Positions 16,069 through 24,605 of a stretch of DNA of 64,000 nucleotides are shown one piece after another. The stretch's first letter is position 1; each line of letters starts with the position of its first letter. The notes beneath the pieces are model-generated. The model was not told the DNA's origin. It saw nothing but the letters and a program-made list of their open reading frames with translations, and ran no database searches. The DNA lies in assembly GCA_964526295.1 (NCBI GenBank), contig CAZGKW010000015.1:27475-91474 (forward strand), in the 5' to 3' direction. Made by a program: the position numbers and the translations under genes. The stretch comes from CAZGKW01 sp964526295. GTDB lineage: Bacteria; Planctomycetota; Phycisphaerae; FEN-1346.

Positions 16069-17257
16069 ACGGATGCGAGCGCTCATCACCGGTCTGGGCC
16101 TCGTCCTGCCCTCCGGCACAGGGCCTGGCGCCGCCGACGCCGTCTTCCGCGGCGAAAGCGCCGTCACCTTCGTGCCTCAGATTGAAGGGCTGCCCGAGGC
16201 AACGGGTGCTGCGGCGACGGAGTTCGTCCCACCGGCAGGCACCGAACGCGCCGACCGGGCCGTCCAGTTTGCCGTCGCCGCGGCCGAAGGGGCCCTCGCC
16301 GACGCAGAGCTCGTGGTTCCGCCGGCCGACCCGCAGCGCGCGGCCGTCATCTTCTCGCTCAGCAAGGGGTGCCTGGAGGGGCTGTCCGCCGCGGCCGCAG
16401 GCCGTGCGGGCGCCGACTGGGCCGAGGCCGCGCCGGACGCCGCCGCCCGATGGATCGCCCGACGCATCGGCTTCGCCGGTCCGTGTCCGGCACCCGTGAC
16501 GGCGTGCGCGTCCGGCGGGCACGCCCTCGTGTGGGGCGCCCGGCTGATCGAGCGGGGAGCGGCCGACGTGGCCGTGGTGGGGGCGGCCGAGGCGCCGCTC
16601 GTCCCGATCGTCCTCGGCTCGTATCGTCGCCTTGGCATTCTTGCGACCGGCACCGATCCGCGGACGTCCGTCCGGCCCTTCTCGGCGACAAGGCGGGGCT
16701 TCGCCCTCGGCGAAGGGGCAGGGGCCCTGGTGCTCGAATCGCCGGACTCGGTCCGGCGGCGCCGGGCCCGGCCGCTCGCGCTGCTCGCCGGGTGGGCCTG
16801 CGGTGCCCACGCCGCCAGCCTCACGGACGTCGAGCCGGACGGCCGAGCGTTGGCCCGGCTGATGAAGGATGCCCTGGACCGGGCGGGCCTCGGCCCGTCC
16901 CTCGTCGACTACGTCAACGCCCACGGGTCGGCGACGACCTCGAACGACCTGGCCGAAGCCCGGGCGATCCGGCTGGCGTTCGGACGGGCGGCCGAAGGCT
17001 TGAGTGTCTCGGCGACCAAGGGGGCCCACGGCCACCTGCTCGGGGCCGCCACGGCCGTCGAGACCGTCCTCACGATCATGGCGATGGAACGCGGGGAGGT
17101 GCCCCCGACGGCAAACCTGACGGACCCCGACCCGGCGATCCAGCTCGAGTGCACGCCGCTCGTGGCCCGGCCGCGTCCGATCCGCAACGCCCTGAAGATC
17201 GCCAGCGGCTTCGGCGGCCAGGCCATCGCCCTCGCGCTCCGTGCCGCCGTGCCGTAG
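16061..17257 (+). CDS. beta-ketoacyl-ACP synthase, FabF-like
   Basis: A 398-residue thiolase-fold condensing enzyme with the Cys-His-His triad: Cys149 in TACASGG, His288 in NAHGSATTSND and His325 in TKGAHGHLLGAA. The positions normally reading NAHGTST and KSMTGH are altered here. GFALGEGAGALVLE and the closing SGFGGQAIALAL are typical of the family. It condenses acyl-ACP with malonyl-ACP; the overlap with the BioB-like gene suggests supply of a special acyl chain (for instance pimeloyl-type for biotin) rather than bulk fatty acid synthesis, but that is inference. The start at ATG 16061 was chosen over 16013 because homology starts there. Confidence 0.85.
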   Translation: MPERMRALITGLGLVLPSGTGPGAADAVFRGESAVTFVPQIEGLPEATGAAATEFVPPAGTERADRAVQFAVAAAEGALADAELVVPPADPQRAAVIFSLSKGCLEGLSAAAAGRAGADWAEAAPDAAARWIARRIGFAGPCPAPVTACASGGHALVWGARLIERGAADVAVVGAAEAPLVPIVLGSYRRLGILATGTDPRTSVRPFSATRRGFALGEGAGALVLESPDSVRRRRARPLALLAGWACGAHAASLTDVEPDGRALARLMKDALDRAGLGPSLVDYVNAHGSATTSNDLAEARAIRLAFGRAAEGLSVSATKGAHGHLLGAATAVETVLTIMAMERGEVPPTANLTDPDPAIQLECTPLVARPRPIRNALKIASGFGGQAIALALRAAVP

Positions 17258-17298
17258 CGCGAGTGGCCCGGAACAGGGCGAGGCACCTTTTCGGGCGG

Positions 17299-19002
17299 TC
17301 AGAGGTGGAGGTCGCGGTTCGGCCAGGTCACGGGCGGCTCGGGCCAGGTGACCGGCGGGCCGGGCATCTCGCCGACGAGGTCCGGGAGTCTTTCCCACGC
17401 GAGGTCCGCCCCCAGGGCCCCGAGACGGGCCGTCACGAGGTCGGCCGCGGCGATCCACCCCTGGAGGTCGACGTTCTCGGGCAGCTCGACGCCGGCGCTG
17501 CGGGCGGCTCGCAGGTGGTCGAACCAGGTCTCCCGGGCGGCGCGCCAGTGCTCGATCGTCTCGGCAAGTCGGCGCTGGCCGCGGGCCAACGCCAATCGGG
17601 CCGCCTCCGCCTCGCCCTCCCGCCACAGGGCCAGGCCGGCCTCGAGGTCCCGCCGGGTCTGGGCCAGCAGGCGCGAACCGTAGTAGAGATCGAGATTCGG
17701 GTAGGTCAACGCCGGTCGGAACGTTCGCAGCGCCGCGAGGAACGCCGCGTCCTCTGCGACCGGTTCGCCCTCTTCCTCGAACTCGACCGCGGCCTCCCAC
17801 CGTTCGATGGCCCGGTCGAGGGCCGCGAGGCCCCGTTGAAACTCGAAGATGCCGCCCCCCGGACCGCGGCGCCGGCCTTCTACGGCTTTGCCGAACAGGA
17901 TGTACGCATCCTGGACGAGGGCCGCCGCATGCAGGCGCGGCAGGTCTTCGAGAGACAGGCGGGCCTGGAACGCCTCCAGGTCTCGAACGGCCGTGCCTGC
18001 ATCGTTGTAGAAGCGGGTATAGACATCCTTGAGCGATGGGTGGGTGCTCGGGCGGTCCCACCGCAGGCCGTGAGCATGCCATTCCTGCCGGGCCCATTCC
18101 CAGGCGGCGATGGCGTCCGCCAGACGGGCCCGCCCGGCGGCCAGTTGATCGGCCGCCTCGCCCTTCCGCCCGGCCAGCGTCGCCTCGGCCGCCTCCTCCA
18201 GCCGTTCGTACGCCATGAGCGTTGTCTCGGTCGCGTAGTCGGTGGCGGCGTGGCAGGCCTGGCTGTAGACCACGGGCTTGCCCAGGGACCCTGTGAGCGT
18301 GCCGTACCGGTCGTTGGCCGTCCGGGCCCGATCGTACCATTCGTAGGCGATGAGGAAGGTGCTCCGGCCCTCGTCCTCCCAGATCCGCCGGCGGTAATAG
18401 GGGGCTTCCTGGGACTTGCCGAGCTTGTCGAGATAGATGCGTCCGAGCTCGCGCATGATCTCGGCGCTGCGGGGGTTGCGGCGGTGGCCCTCCTCGCCAA
18501 ACTCGATGGCCCGCCGGATCCACTGGTACTTCCGTTCCAGCGATTGCCACTGGACGCTGACGTTCCAGGCCATGTTCCACATGTGGAAGACCCAGACCTC
18601 GGCGTAGTCGGGTTGGAGGGCGGCGATCTTGTGGTACCGGTCGATCAGGTCGAAGTGCTCCCGCTGCTGTTTCTCCTCCTCGACCTGCATCCAGAGGTAG
18701 ATGGCGTAGGGACCTCGGAACCCGCCAAGGACGAGCAGGGCGGCCTCGGCCGGAAGGTCCTCCAGGGCCCGGTCGGGACGGCCGGGCACGATGCGGTACG
18801 ACGCCCCGGCCGCCGTCCGGAACGCGAACTCCGACGCCCGGGCCAACCGGCGGCCCGGCGGCTCGGTCCAGCCGAGCAGCGCTCGGCGCCGGGCCTCGAC
18901 GTGCCGACGAAGCGGATAGACTGCGCCCCCCACGAGGACGAGGAGCGCGGCGGCATACAGCGCCGTACGCCCCAGCCCCGATCTCGACCGGCCGGGCGTC
19001 AT
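17299..19002 (-). CDS. membrane-anchored TPR-like protein of an ABC exporter operon
   Basis: A 567-residue protein with one N-terminal transmembrane helix (TALYAAALLVLVGGAVYPL) and a large, helix-rich, probably periplasmic domain. Segments such as AALQPDYAEVWVFHMWNMAWN, RRNPRSAEIMRELGRIYLDK and several AEAA/RLADAIAAWEWA stretches look like degenerate tetratricopeptide helices; long Ala/Glu/Arg-rich helices fill the C-terminal half. No catalytic motif is seen. The start ATG overlaps the stop of the ABC permease by four bases, so it is a dedicated partner of that transporter, perhaps a substrate adaptor. I do not know its function. Confidence 0.7.
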   Translation of the reverse strand: MTPGRSRSGLGRTALYAAALLVLVGGAVYPLRRHVEARRRALLGWTEPPGRRLARASEFAFRTAAGASYRIVPGRPDRALEDLPAEAALLVLGGFRGPYAIYLWMQVEEEKQQREHFDLIDRYHKIAALQPDYAEVWVFHMWNMAWNVSVQWQSLERKYQWIRRAIEFGEEGHRRNPRSAEIMRELGRIYLDKLGKSQEAPYYRRRIWEDEGRSTFLIAYEWYDRARTANDRYGTLTGSLGKPVVYSQACHAATDYATETTLMAYERLEEAAEATLAGRKGEAADQLAAGRARLADAIAAWEWARQEWHAHGLRWDRPSTHPSLKDVYTRFYNDAGTAVRDLEAFQARLSLEDLPRLHAAALVQDAYILFGKAVEGRRRGPGGGIFEFQRGLAALDRAIERWEAAVEFEEEGEPVAEDAAFLAALRTFRPALTYPNLDLYYGSRLLAQTRRDLEAGLALWREGEAEAARLALARGQRRLAETIEHWRAARETWFDHLRAARSAGVELPENVDLQGWIAAADLVTARLGALGADLAWERLPDLVGEMPGPPVTWPEPPVTWPNRDLHL

Positions 19003-20903
19003 GCCGCAATCTCCCGTCCGCGATACAGCAGCACCCCCACGAGAAACGCCAGCCCCACCCAGACGCCGGCGTACACCATCTGCCACCCGAGGTGCCCGAT
19101 CGACAGGGCGACGCCCTGCTGGACGCTCTCCGGGGGCAGCAGGACCGTCAAGTCGGGCAGCGGCAGGGGCGAGAGCTCGATCAGCGCCATCCAGTCCACG
19201 CCCTCCCATCGCTCCGCCAGCCATCGGACCATCATCCGCACCAGGAACCGAACCGGCGTCGACGTCAGGATGAAATCCTTGAGCGCCGCCACAATGAAGA
19301 AGCCGATCGTCGCGAACATCGCTACGAACCACGACATCCGCGTGCTCATCGCCACGCCCACCGACGCCGTCACCATGCCGAACAGCCACACGGCCGTCAT
19401 CGCCTTCAGCAGGTTCCACGCGAACGGCCCGGCGCCCAGGCGAAGGTGGACGCTGTCGCGGCGGACGCCGATCAGGTCGCCTTGTGTCCGGCAGGCGACG
19501 TGGACCTCCAGCGGCCCCCTGCCGCGCCATAGTTCCGCGTCGACATAGAGGATGCTCGCCCGGTGGGGTTCGGGCGTGAAGGGGACGGGGGCCTGGCGGC
19601 CACCGGTGGACGGGTTGACGAACGTCACCTCGGCGGTCGTCTCGACCGTGGCCGGGCTCATCGAATCGAGCCCTCCCGTGAACTCCACCGCCGCAGGCCC
19701 CTCGCCAAGGACCCCGGCCGAGACGCCGCCCAGGCGTAGCAAGGCCACCTGGCGCGGCGGCGTCGGTCGGCCGGCGATCCAGAGCCGACCTCGCGTCCCT
19801 TGAGCGACCGCCTCGGGCCCATCGGGCAGGGCGATCCGCTCGCCGCCCGCCCGGACGACCTCCAGCGACCGCCCGCCCGCCCCCAGCAGGAAGCCCGACA
19901 GCTCGTCGCGCGGGGCGATCAGGGCCACCTCCACCCGGAACGGCACGTCGCCCGGCAACGGCAGCCCTCCCGACGCCTCAGCGAACCCTTCAGCGTACAG
20001 CGGCAGCTCCAGCACGCCGTCCTCCGGCATCTGCCGCTGCGCGGTGAACCGTTCGCGGAACTCGTCGCTCTCGAACTGGCGGCTCTGCTCCGGCGTCAGG
20101 TCGGGCACGATGCGAACCGATACCGCCGCCGGCCGGCGCTCGACGCCGGGCGGGGGACGAAGCTTCAGGCGGAGACGGAGCAGGCCCGGCCCGGCGGCCA
20201 GCCAGTCGGCGACCGGCAGCTCCCGAACGTCCCAGAGGAGCTTCATGCCGTCGGCCGCCAGGGACCACGTCGCCGCAGAGGGGGGCCGACCGGCGGCGCC
20301 GAAGTCGATCTGCACCTCCGGCCCCTCGGCGGCCGCTACGTAACGATGGAACCGCATCGGACCGGCCTGGAGCACCCGCCGGACCGCGTTCAGGTCGGCC
20401 TCGTGAGCGCCCCGCCCGGGCGCCTCGGCCAGGCGGGACTCGGCCAGGCCCCGCACCTCGACCGACCGAACCCGCATGTATCCGTAGGCCCCGGCCCCGA
20501 TGAGGCCCAGGATGACCGCCATCAGCACGCCCATCCCCGCGGTCTTGCCCAGCACGATCTCCCAACGGCGGATGGGCTTCGTCGTCAACGTGTAAGCGAC
20601 GCGGGTGTAGATGTCGGTCGGCAGCGAGTAGGTGGCGAAGAAGATGGCGACCAAGGCCGCGACGACGGCCATCACGAGCAGCGTCGTACCGAGCGCGGCC
20701 GGAATGGCGTCGAAGATCGGGTCGAACCGCGGGGCGGAGAGGTCGGCCACGACGATTACCGCGATCGCCAGCGGCGCGAGGACCCAAAGCCACATCCGCA
20801 TCCCTTGGCGGAACGTGACCAGGGCGACCGCCCAGACGCGACGAACCGACCACAAGACTGCCTGCGACCGGCTGGGGCTCGGGCTGGGCTTGGGTTCGGC
20901 CAT
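18999..20903 (-). CDS. ABC transporter permease with large extracytoplasmic domain
   Basis: A 634-residue membrane protein. An N-terminal hydrophobic block (WLWVLAPLAIAVIVVADL, ALGTTLLVMAVVAALVAIFFA, MGVLMAVILGLIGAGAYGY) is followed by a soluble insert of about 350 residues rich in beta strands, and then by a second block (AVWLFGMVTASVGVAMS, FVAMFATIGFFIVAALKDF and a last helix VYAGVWVGLAFLVGVLL). The YTLTTKPIRRWEIVLGK loop is typical of ABC-2-type permeases. It pairs with the ATPase gene 80 bases upstream and the TPR partner overlapping downstream. The substrate is unknown. Confidence 0.78.
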   Translation of the reverse strand: MAEPKPSPSPSRSQAVLWSVRRVWAVALVTFRQGMRMWLWVLAPLAIAVIVVADLSAPRFDPIFDAIPAALGTTLLVMAVVAALVAIFFATYSLPTDIYTRVAYTLTTKPIRRWEIVLGKTAGMGVLMAVILGLIGAGAYGYMRVRSVEVRGLAESRLAEAPGRGAHEADLNAVRRVLQAGPMRFHRYVAAAEGPEVQIDFGAAGRPPSAATWSLAADGMKLLWDVRELPVADWLAAGPGLLRLRLKLRPPPGVERRPAAVSVRIVPDLTPEQSRQFESDEFRERFTAQRQMPEDGVLELPLYAEGFAEASGGLPLPGDVPFRVEVALIAPRDELSGFLLGAGGRSLEVVRAGGERIALPDGPEAVAQGTRGRLWIAGRPTPPRQVALLRLGGVSAGVLGEGPAAVEFTGGLDSMSPATVETTAEVTFVNPSTGGRQAPVPFTPEPHRASILYVDAELWRGRGPLEVHVACRTQGDLIGVRRDSVHLRLGAGPFAWNLLKAMTAVWLFGMVTASVGVAMSTRMSWFVAMFATIGFFIVAALKDFILTSTPVRFLVRMMVRWLAERWEGVDWMALIELSPLPLPDLTVLLPPESVQQGVALSIGHLGWQMVYAGVWVGLAFLVGVLLYRGREIAA

Positions 20904-20983
20904 CGCGCGGTCCGCGGCGGTCCCTCTCGGTGATTGTACGCCGGCCCCAGGTGTCCCGTGGGGGCCCCGAGGCTTGGGACGGG

Positions 20984-21910
20984 TCAGACGTCCGAGGCAG
21001 CGCCGGCCTGCCGGGCCTCGGCGGTTGCGGTGTCGGCCTCCGGGGTAGCCTCGTCCGCGCCGCCCTGGCGGACGACGCGCAGGAAGAGGTCCTCCAAGCT
21101 GGTCGTCGGATGCTCGGCCGAGACGACAGTGGCCCCGGCCTTCTCGGCGGCGGTCCGGATGGCCTCCGCCGCTTCGGGGCCCACGCCGCTCGCCCGAAGC
21201 TGGAACAGGTCGCGGACGAGGAGCAGGTCTCGGACCCGGCCGCACTCCCGCAGCCGACCGCGGGCCAGGATGCCGATCCGGTCGCAGACATCCTGGACGT
21301 CGGCCAGAAGGTGAGACGAGAGGAGGATGGTCTTGCCTTGGGCCTTGAGGCGGAGAATCAGGTCTTTCATCTCCCGCGTGCCGATCGGGTCGAGGCCGGT
21401 GGTCGGCTCGTCGAGGAGGAGGAGCTTGGGGTCGTTGACCAGGGCCTGGGCCAGGCCGATCCGCCGGCTCATGCCCTTGGAGTACTCCTTGAGCTGGCGC
21501 CGGCGGGCCCGCTTGTCGAGCCCGACCAGCTCGAGCAGCTCGTCGGTCCGTCGGCGCCGTTCGTGGCGCGAGAGGCCAAACAGGCGACCGTAGAAATCGA
21601 CCGTTTCCTCGCCCGTCAGGAACCGGTGAAGATAGGACTCCTCGGGCAGATACCCCGCGAGGTCGTTGACGGCCGGCGTGCCGGGCGGGCGGCCGAAGAT
21701 CTCGGCCTCGCCGGCCGTGGGAAAGATGAGCCCCAGAAGGAGCTTGATCGTCGTGCTCTTACCGGAGCCGTTGGGGCCGAGAAGCCCGAAGACCTCTCCG
21801 GGCTCCAGCGCGAGATTGAGCCCGACCAGGGCGTGGACCTTGGGACGGCCCCAGAAGTCCACGTAGACCTTCGTCAGATCACGGGTGACGACCGGCTGGG
21901 CCACGTCCAT
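20984..21910 (-). CDS. ABC transporter ATP-binding protein
   Basis: A 308-residue ATPase of the ABC-2 exporter type. All motifs are intact: Walker A GPNGSGKST, Q-loop region at YLPEES (Pro-Glu-Glu, where a Gln is more common), signature YSKGMSRRIGLAQAL, Walker B LLLLDEPTTGLD and the H-loop LSSH. A C-terminal extension after about residue 215 has the accessory domain found in exporters of this group and an Ala/Glu-rich tail. It should dimerise and power the permease encoded next. A GGGAG element is present upstream of the ATG. The intergenic space to rpsU is only 76 bases, so read-through from the rpsU promoter is possible. Confidence 0.92.
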   Translation of the reverse strand: MDVAQPVVTRDLTKVYVDFWGRPKVHALVGLNLALEPGEVFGLLGPNGSGKSTTIKLLLGLIFPTAGEAEIFGRPPGTPAVNDLAGYLPEESYLHRFLTGEETVDFYGRLFGLSRHERRRRTDELLELVGLDKRARRRQLKEYSKGMSRRIGLAQALVNDPKLLLLDEPTTGLDPIGTREMKDLILRLKAQGKTILLSSHLLADVQDVCDRIGILARGRLRECGRVRDLLLVRDLFQLRASGVGPEAAEAIRTAAEKAGATVVSAEHPTTSLEDLFLRVVRQGGADEATPEADTATAEARQAGAASDV

Positions 21911-21986
21911 CGAGGCGGCTCCCGAATCCCCGCGTCGCGTCCGAGGGGGCCCTCCAGGGGACCTCCTTCCGCGGTGGCAAAGGGGG

Positions 21987-22184
21987 TCAGCGCGAGGCGG
22001 CGCGCTGTTTCCTCAGCGCCTGCCGCTGGGCCTTCCGGAGCTGGCGCCGGCGCCGCTCGCTGGGCTTCTCGTAGTAGGAGTTGCGCTTAATCTCTTTGTT
22101 GAGGCCCTCTTTTTCGCAGAGCTTCTTGAAGCGCTTCAACATCTGCGCCACGCTCTCGTTGCCTCGCGCGCGAATCTTAAGCAT
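21987..22184 (-). CDS. rpsU: 30S ribosomal protein S21
   Basis: A 65-residue basic protein starting MLKIRARGNESVAQMLKRF with a middle KEIKRNSYYEKPSERRRR and an Arg/Lys-rich C-terminus, as in bacterial S21. It binds near the platform of the small subunit by the anti-Shine-Dalgarno end of 16S rRNA and assists initiation. AAAGGAGA lies upstream of the ATG, followed by a slightly long spacer. It heads the minus-strand block that also carries the ABC exporter. Confidence 0.95.
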   Translation of the reverse strand: MLKIRARGNESVAQMLKRFKKLCEKEGLNKEIKRNSYYEKPSERRRRQLRKAQRQALRKQRAASR

Positions 22185-22238
22185 GCCGTCTCACGTCTCC
22201 TTTCGAAACGGTCCCGGTTCCTCCGTGTCAAGCACCCA

Positions 22239-22267
22239 ACCATACCACCCGCAAGCGGAGTCGGCAA
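22239..22267 (-). promoter_or_regulatory. possible rpsU promoter
   Basis: Minus-strand TTGCCG (22267-22262), 17-base spacer, TATGGT (22244-22239), about 55 bases before the rpsU start. Four of six matches in each box. Confidence 0.4.
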
Positions 22268-22474
22268 GCCCTTTTCCGCGGGACGCGGCGCGCCAGGCAG
22301 GGCCCGACGTCGCCCGACCCGAGCCAGCGGCGCGCCGGACCGGCGGGCCAGGACTGCGCAAATGCACGCGGAAGAGGTATGGCGGGATAGAAGACGACCG
22401 ACGACGGGGCGCAACGGGCCTGCGACTCGCCGCCCGCTTCCCGGCGGCGCCGAAGGCCAAAAGGAGGGGCCGCC

Positions 22475-22765
22475 ATGGACAGCGCCATCCTGGAGCGACG
22501 ACGTGGCGCCCCGCGCCTCCCGGTCGCAGGTGTGTGGCTGGGTGTGCTCCTGGCGGCGGCGCCGCTTGCGGCCCGTCAGGCCCACGAACGGAGCTTGGCA
22601 CACCGCTAAGCGGGACAGTTGGTCCCGGAGGGCCGGTACGAGCAGGCCCTGGAACTCGTAGACGGCTTTCCTTTCGCTGGGCTGGTCGACAGGGCCGCCA
22701 GGTTGGCCCAGAATGAGGGCGACGAGGCCCGGGCAGCGGCCCTGCATCGTGCCTGGTTGGACTAA
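22475..22765 (+). pseudogene. small exported TPR-like protein interrupted by a nonsense codon
   Basis: An ATG with a strong AGGAGG (22462-22467) opens a frame of 44 codons that includes a hydrophobic signal-like stretch (VAGVWLGVLLAAAPLAA). It meets TAA at 22607-22609 and then continues in the same frame for 51 more codons with TPR-like sequence (PEGRYEQALELVDGFPF, ARLAQNEGDEARAAALHRAW) to TAA at 22763-22765. Without the first TAA this would be a protein of about 95 residues. The frame stays open beyond the second TAA to about 23314, with YAKHAEKSLELVRKVG and RRHAAADLAAEED near its beginning, so the original gene may have been longer and hit twice. Sequencing error or stop readthrough are the alternatives. 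Confidence 0.55.
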
Positions 22766-23445
22766 TTCCCGTTTGCGTCGCGCCGGTCGGCCGTGTCAAG
22801 GTGGTCCTGGGCGAAGTACGCCAAGCACGCCGAGAAGTCCCTCGAACTCGTCCGAAAGGTCGGCACGGAGGAAGACCGGCGGCATGCCGCAGCGGACCTG
22901 GCCGCCGAGGAGGATTTCCGGCGGCCCGGCGAGCTGCGCAGGAAATCCGACTTGGGCGTCATTCAGGCCCAAGCCATTCCATGGCGAAGAAGGACTGGGC
23001 CGAGGCCCCGGGCAGGTGGACTGCCTGGAAGCCCACGAGCAGGTCCGGGACGGCCACGCGCCTCATGCAAAACCAGCGGAAAGCGAATATCGCCAAGTGC
23101 CGGGCGAAACTTCACGAGCCGCGGAACCACAGTCGTGATCGGATTCGCGCCCCCCACAAGACCGCCCTGGCGGCCCCTCCAGCCGCATGGTCCGATAATG
23201 TATGTTATGTTGCGCAAGCGGCACCGAGGCAAACAGGGCGGGTCGGCACTGGATCGTCGTGAGCGATGCCGCCGACTGCGAACGCGGGCCGTGAGGGACG
23301 AGGGTCGCGTCTGAATCGAGACACCGGGCAAGCCAAGGCAGCGTGCTGCCCAGGCGTCTCACCCGGCACACGGATGGTCGGCCTGGGCTTGCCATGCGCA
23401 GGACAAGCGCTGTCGTCCGGCCGGTGGGTGTTGTGCCAGAACGTT
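22766..23445. other. 680-base stretch without a convincing gene
   Basis: Frames are open here on both strands as expected at high GC, but none has a clear start site, family motif or coding-type codon pattern. The first 200 bases keep a helix-rich translation in the frame of the broken gene upstream (EKSLELVRKVGTEEDRRH), while another frame reads AKKDWAEA near 22983, suggesting an old frameshift. The rest looks like non-coding or fully decayed sequence. Confidence 0.5.
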
Positions 23446-24075
23446 CTACTCGTCGAGGAGGTCCTCGTCGGAGATGCGGAGGACCCCTTCGTCCTCCTCC
23501 GAGACGGCCTCGGGAGGCTTCTGTGGCGGGGTCGCAGGCGGCTGAGGCTGGGAGCGACCGGTGCCCGCCATCCGTTCGAGCGACGCCAGAACGTCCTCGC
23601 CGCCGCCGCGGGTCTCGGGCTTCCGGGGCGGCGCGGCCTGCGGCTGAGGAGCGGGCGGCTTCGACGGCTGGGACTGAGGAGGCGCTGTCTCGGGGGTCGG
23701 TGCAGGCGGCGACGGCGAGACGGGCTCCGGCTCGGCCTGGGGAGGCGTTGCGGGGGCCCCGGGCGCCTCGGGGGCCTCGCGCTGGCCGTCGATCTCGACG
23801 ACAAACTCCAACGGGCCGATCACCACCCGGTCTCCGGGCTTCAGGACCTGTTCCCGGACTCGCTCGCCGTTGACGAAGGAGCCGTTGCTGCTTCCTTTGT
23901 CGCGGAGGATGACCGATTGCCCGTCGTTGACGACTTCACAGTGGTTTCGAGACACCCGGGTCGAGGCAATGATCAGGTCATTGGTCTCGGCGCGGCCAAT
24001 GGAGCGGGCCCCTTCCGGAACATTAAGCACTTTGCCCTTCGGGTTGCCGCGGACGACGTGCAGCTTGACCTCCAT
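23446..24075 (-). CDS. FHA-domain protein
   Basis: A 209-residue protein with an N-terminal forkhead-associated domain (about residues 5-90): GRAETNDLIIAS, the SRNHCEV turn and the NGSFVNGERV loop carry the Arg, Ser, His and Asn residues that bind phosphothreonine. Residues about 98-185 are a Pro/Gln/Ala-rich linker, and the C-terminus is short and acidic (DEGVLRISDEDLLDE). It probably recruits a Thr-phosphorylated partner of a Ser/Thr kinase network. GGGAGGA precedes the ATG. It is divergent from the pilus operon about 530 bases away; a link to pilus control is possible but unproven. Confidence 0.88.
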   Translation of the reverse strand: MEVKLHVVRGNPKGKVLNVPEGARSIGRAETNDLIIASTRVSRNHCEVVNDGQSVILRDKGSSNGSFVNGERVREQVLKPGDRVVIGPLEFVVEIDGQREAPEAPGAPATPPQAEPEPVSPSPPAPTPETAPPQSQPSKPPAPQPQAAPPRKPETRGGGEDVLASLERMAGTGRSQPQPPATPPQKPPEAVSEEDEGVLRISDEDLLDE

Positions 24076-24113
24076 AGGACGTGTCCTCCCGGAAAAAGGT
24101 GGCGTCTAGGCGT

Positions 24114-24142
24114 ACCGTAGCAGAAGCGGGCCGGTCAATCAA
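24114..24142 (-). promoter_or_regulatory. possible promoter of the FHA gene
   Basis: Minus-strand TTGATT (24142-24137), 17-base spacer, TACGGT (24119-24114), about 40 bases upstream of the start codon. Weak matches in both boxes. Confidence 0.35.
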
Positions 24143-24605
24143 CAGAATTATCGAGGCCGCGTCCGCCGTGCGGCTGCCCCTCGGGCGAGGCAGTCGCCCG
24201 CGGGGATGCGAATCGAGCCGTGTCCCTCTGGGGGCCCAAAACGCTTAATGCCGTCCGCCGGGGCCTGCCGATAAGTGGGTCCAGACGGCGGTCACACCCC
24301 TACATTGTGCGGCAGTTCTCTCGCACAGGCGGCGGCGGGCATTTTGACGGGCCGGAAAATCGGGCCGAATCCGCCTCTGCCTCGCATCGCTGCGGCACCC
24401 ACCCCGAGAAGGGCCCCTGCCCTGAGACGGCCATGCTGGGCGTAACTCGTTGTCCGCGAACGACTTAGGCGCCGTGGCCGGCCTGCCAGGGCGGACGGTC
24501 CGCGGCGGGCCAGCAGGAATTTGACGACGGCGAAGGCGCCCTTAGGGTTGCGAAAGCGGGCAAGACCGCCAGGCCGAGACGGGGCCTAACCGAGAGGAAC
24601 GACAG
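24143..24605. other. intergenic leader of the pilus operon
   Basis: No gene is supported in this stretch of about 460 bases. Near the pilM end are TTGACG (24521-24526) and TAGGGT (24543-24548) with a 16-base spacer, a weak promoter candidate. They are followed by a small GAAA-tetraloop hairpin (24548-24559) and a hairpin with arms AGGCC/GGCCT (24571-24575 and 24583-24587), just before the GAGAGGAA ribosome site. I could not match these to a riboswitch family. Confidence 0.35.

Noticed and set aside
15923..19009. Very long open frame on the minus strand (more than 1000 codons) opposite the ketoacyl synthase and through the TPR gene
   Set aside because: It lies antisense or out of frame to genes with clear family motifs, is extremely rich in Arg, Pro and Gly, and has no own motif; at this GC content such open shadows are expected.
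24220..24468. 82-codon open frame between the FHA gene and pilM
   Set aside because: No ribosome site, no homology pattern and unusual composition; treated as intergenic.
24548..24605. c-di-GMP riboswitch ahead of the pilus operon
   Set aside because: A GAAA loop and a GGCCTAAC stretch are suggestive, but the conserved core and second helix of the class cannot be found by eye, so no riboswitch is called.
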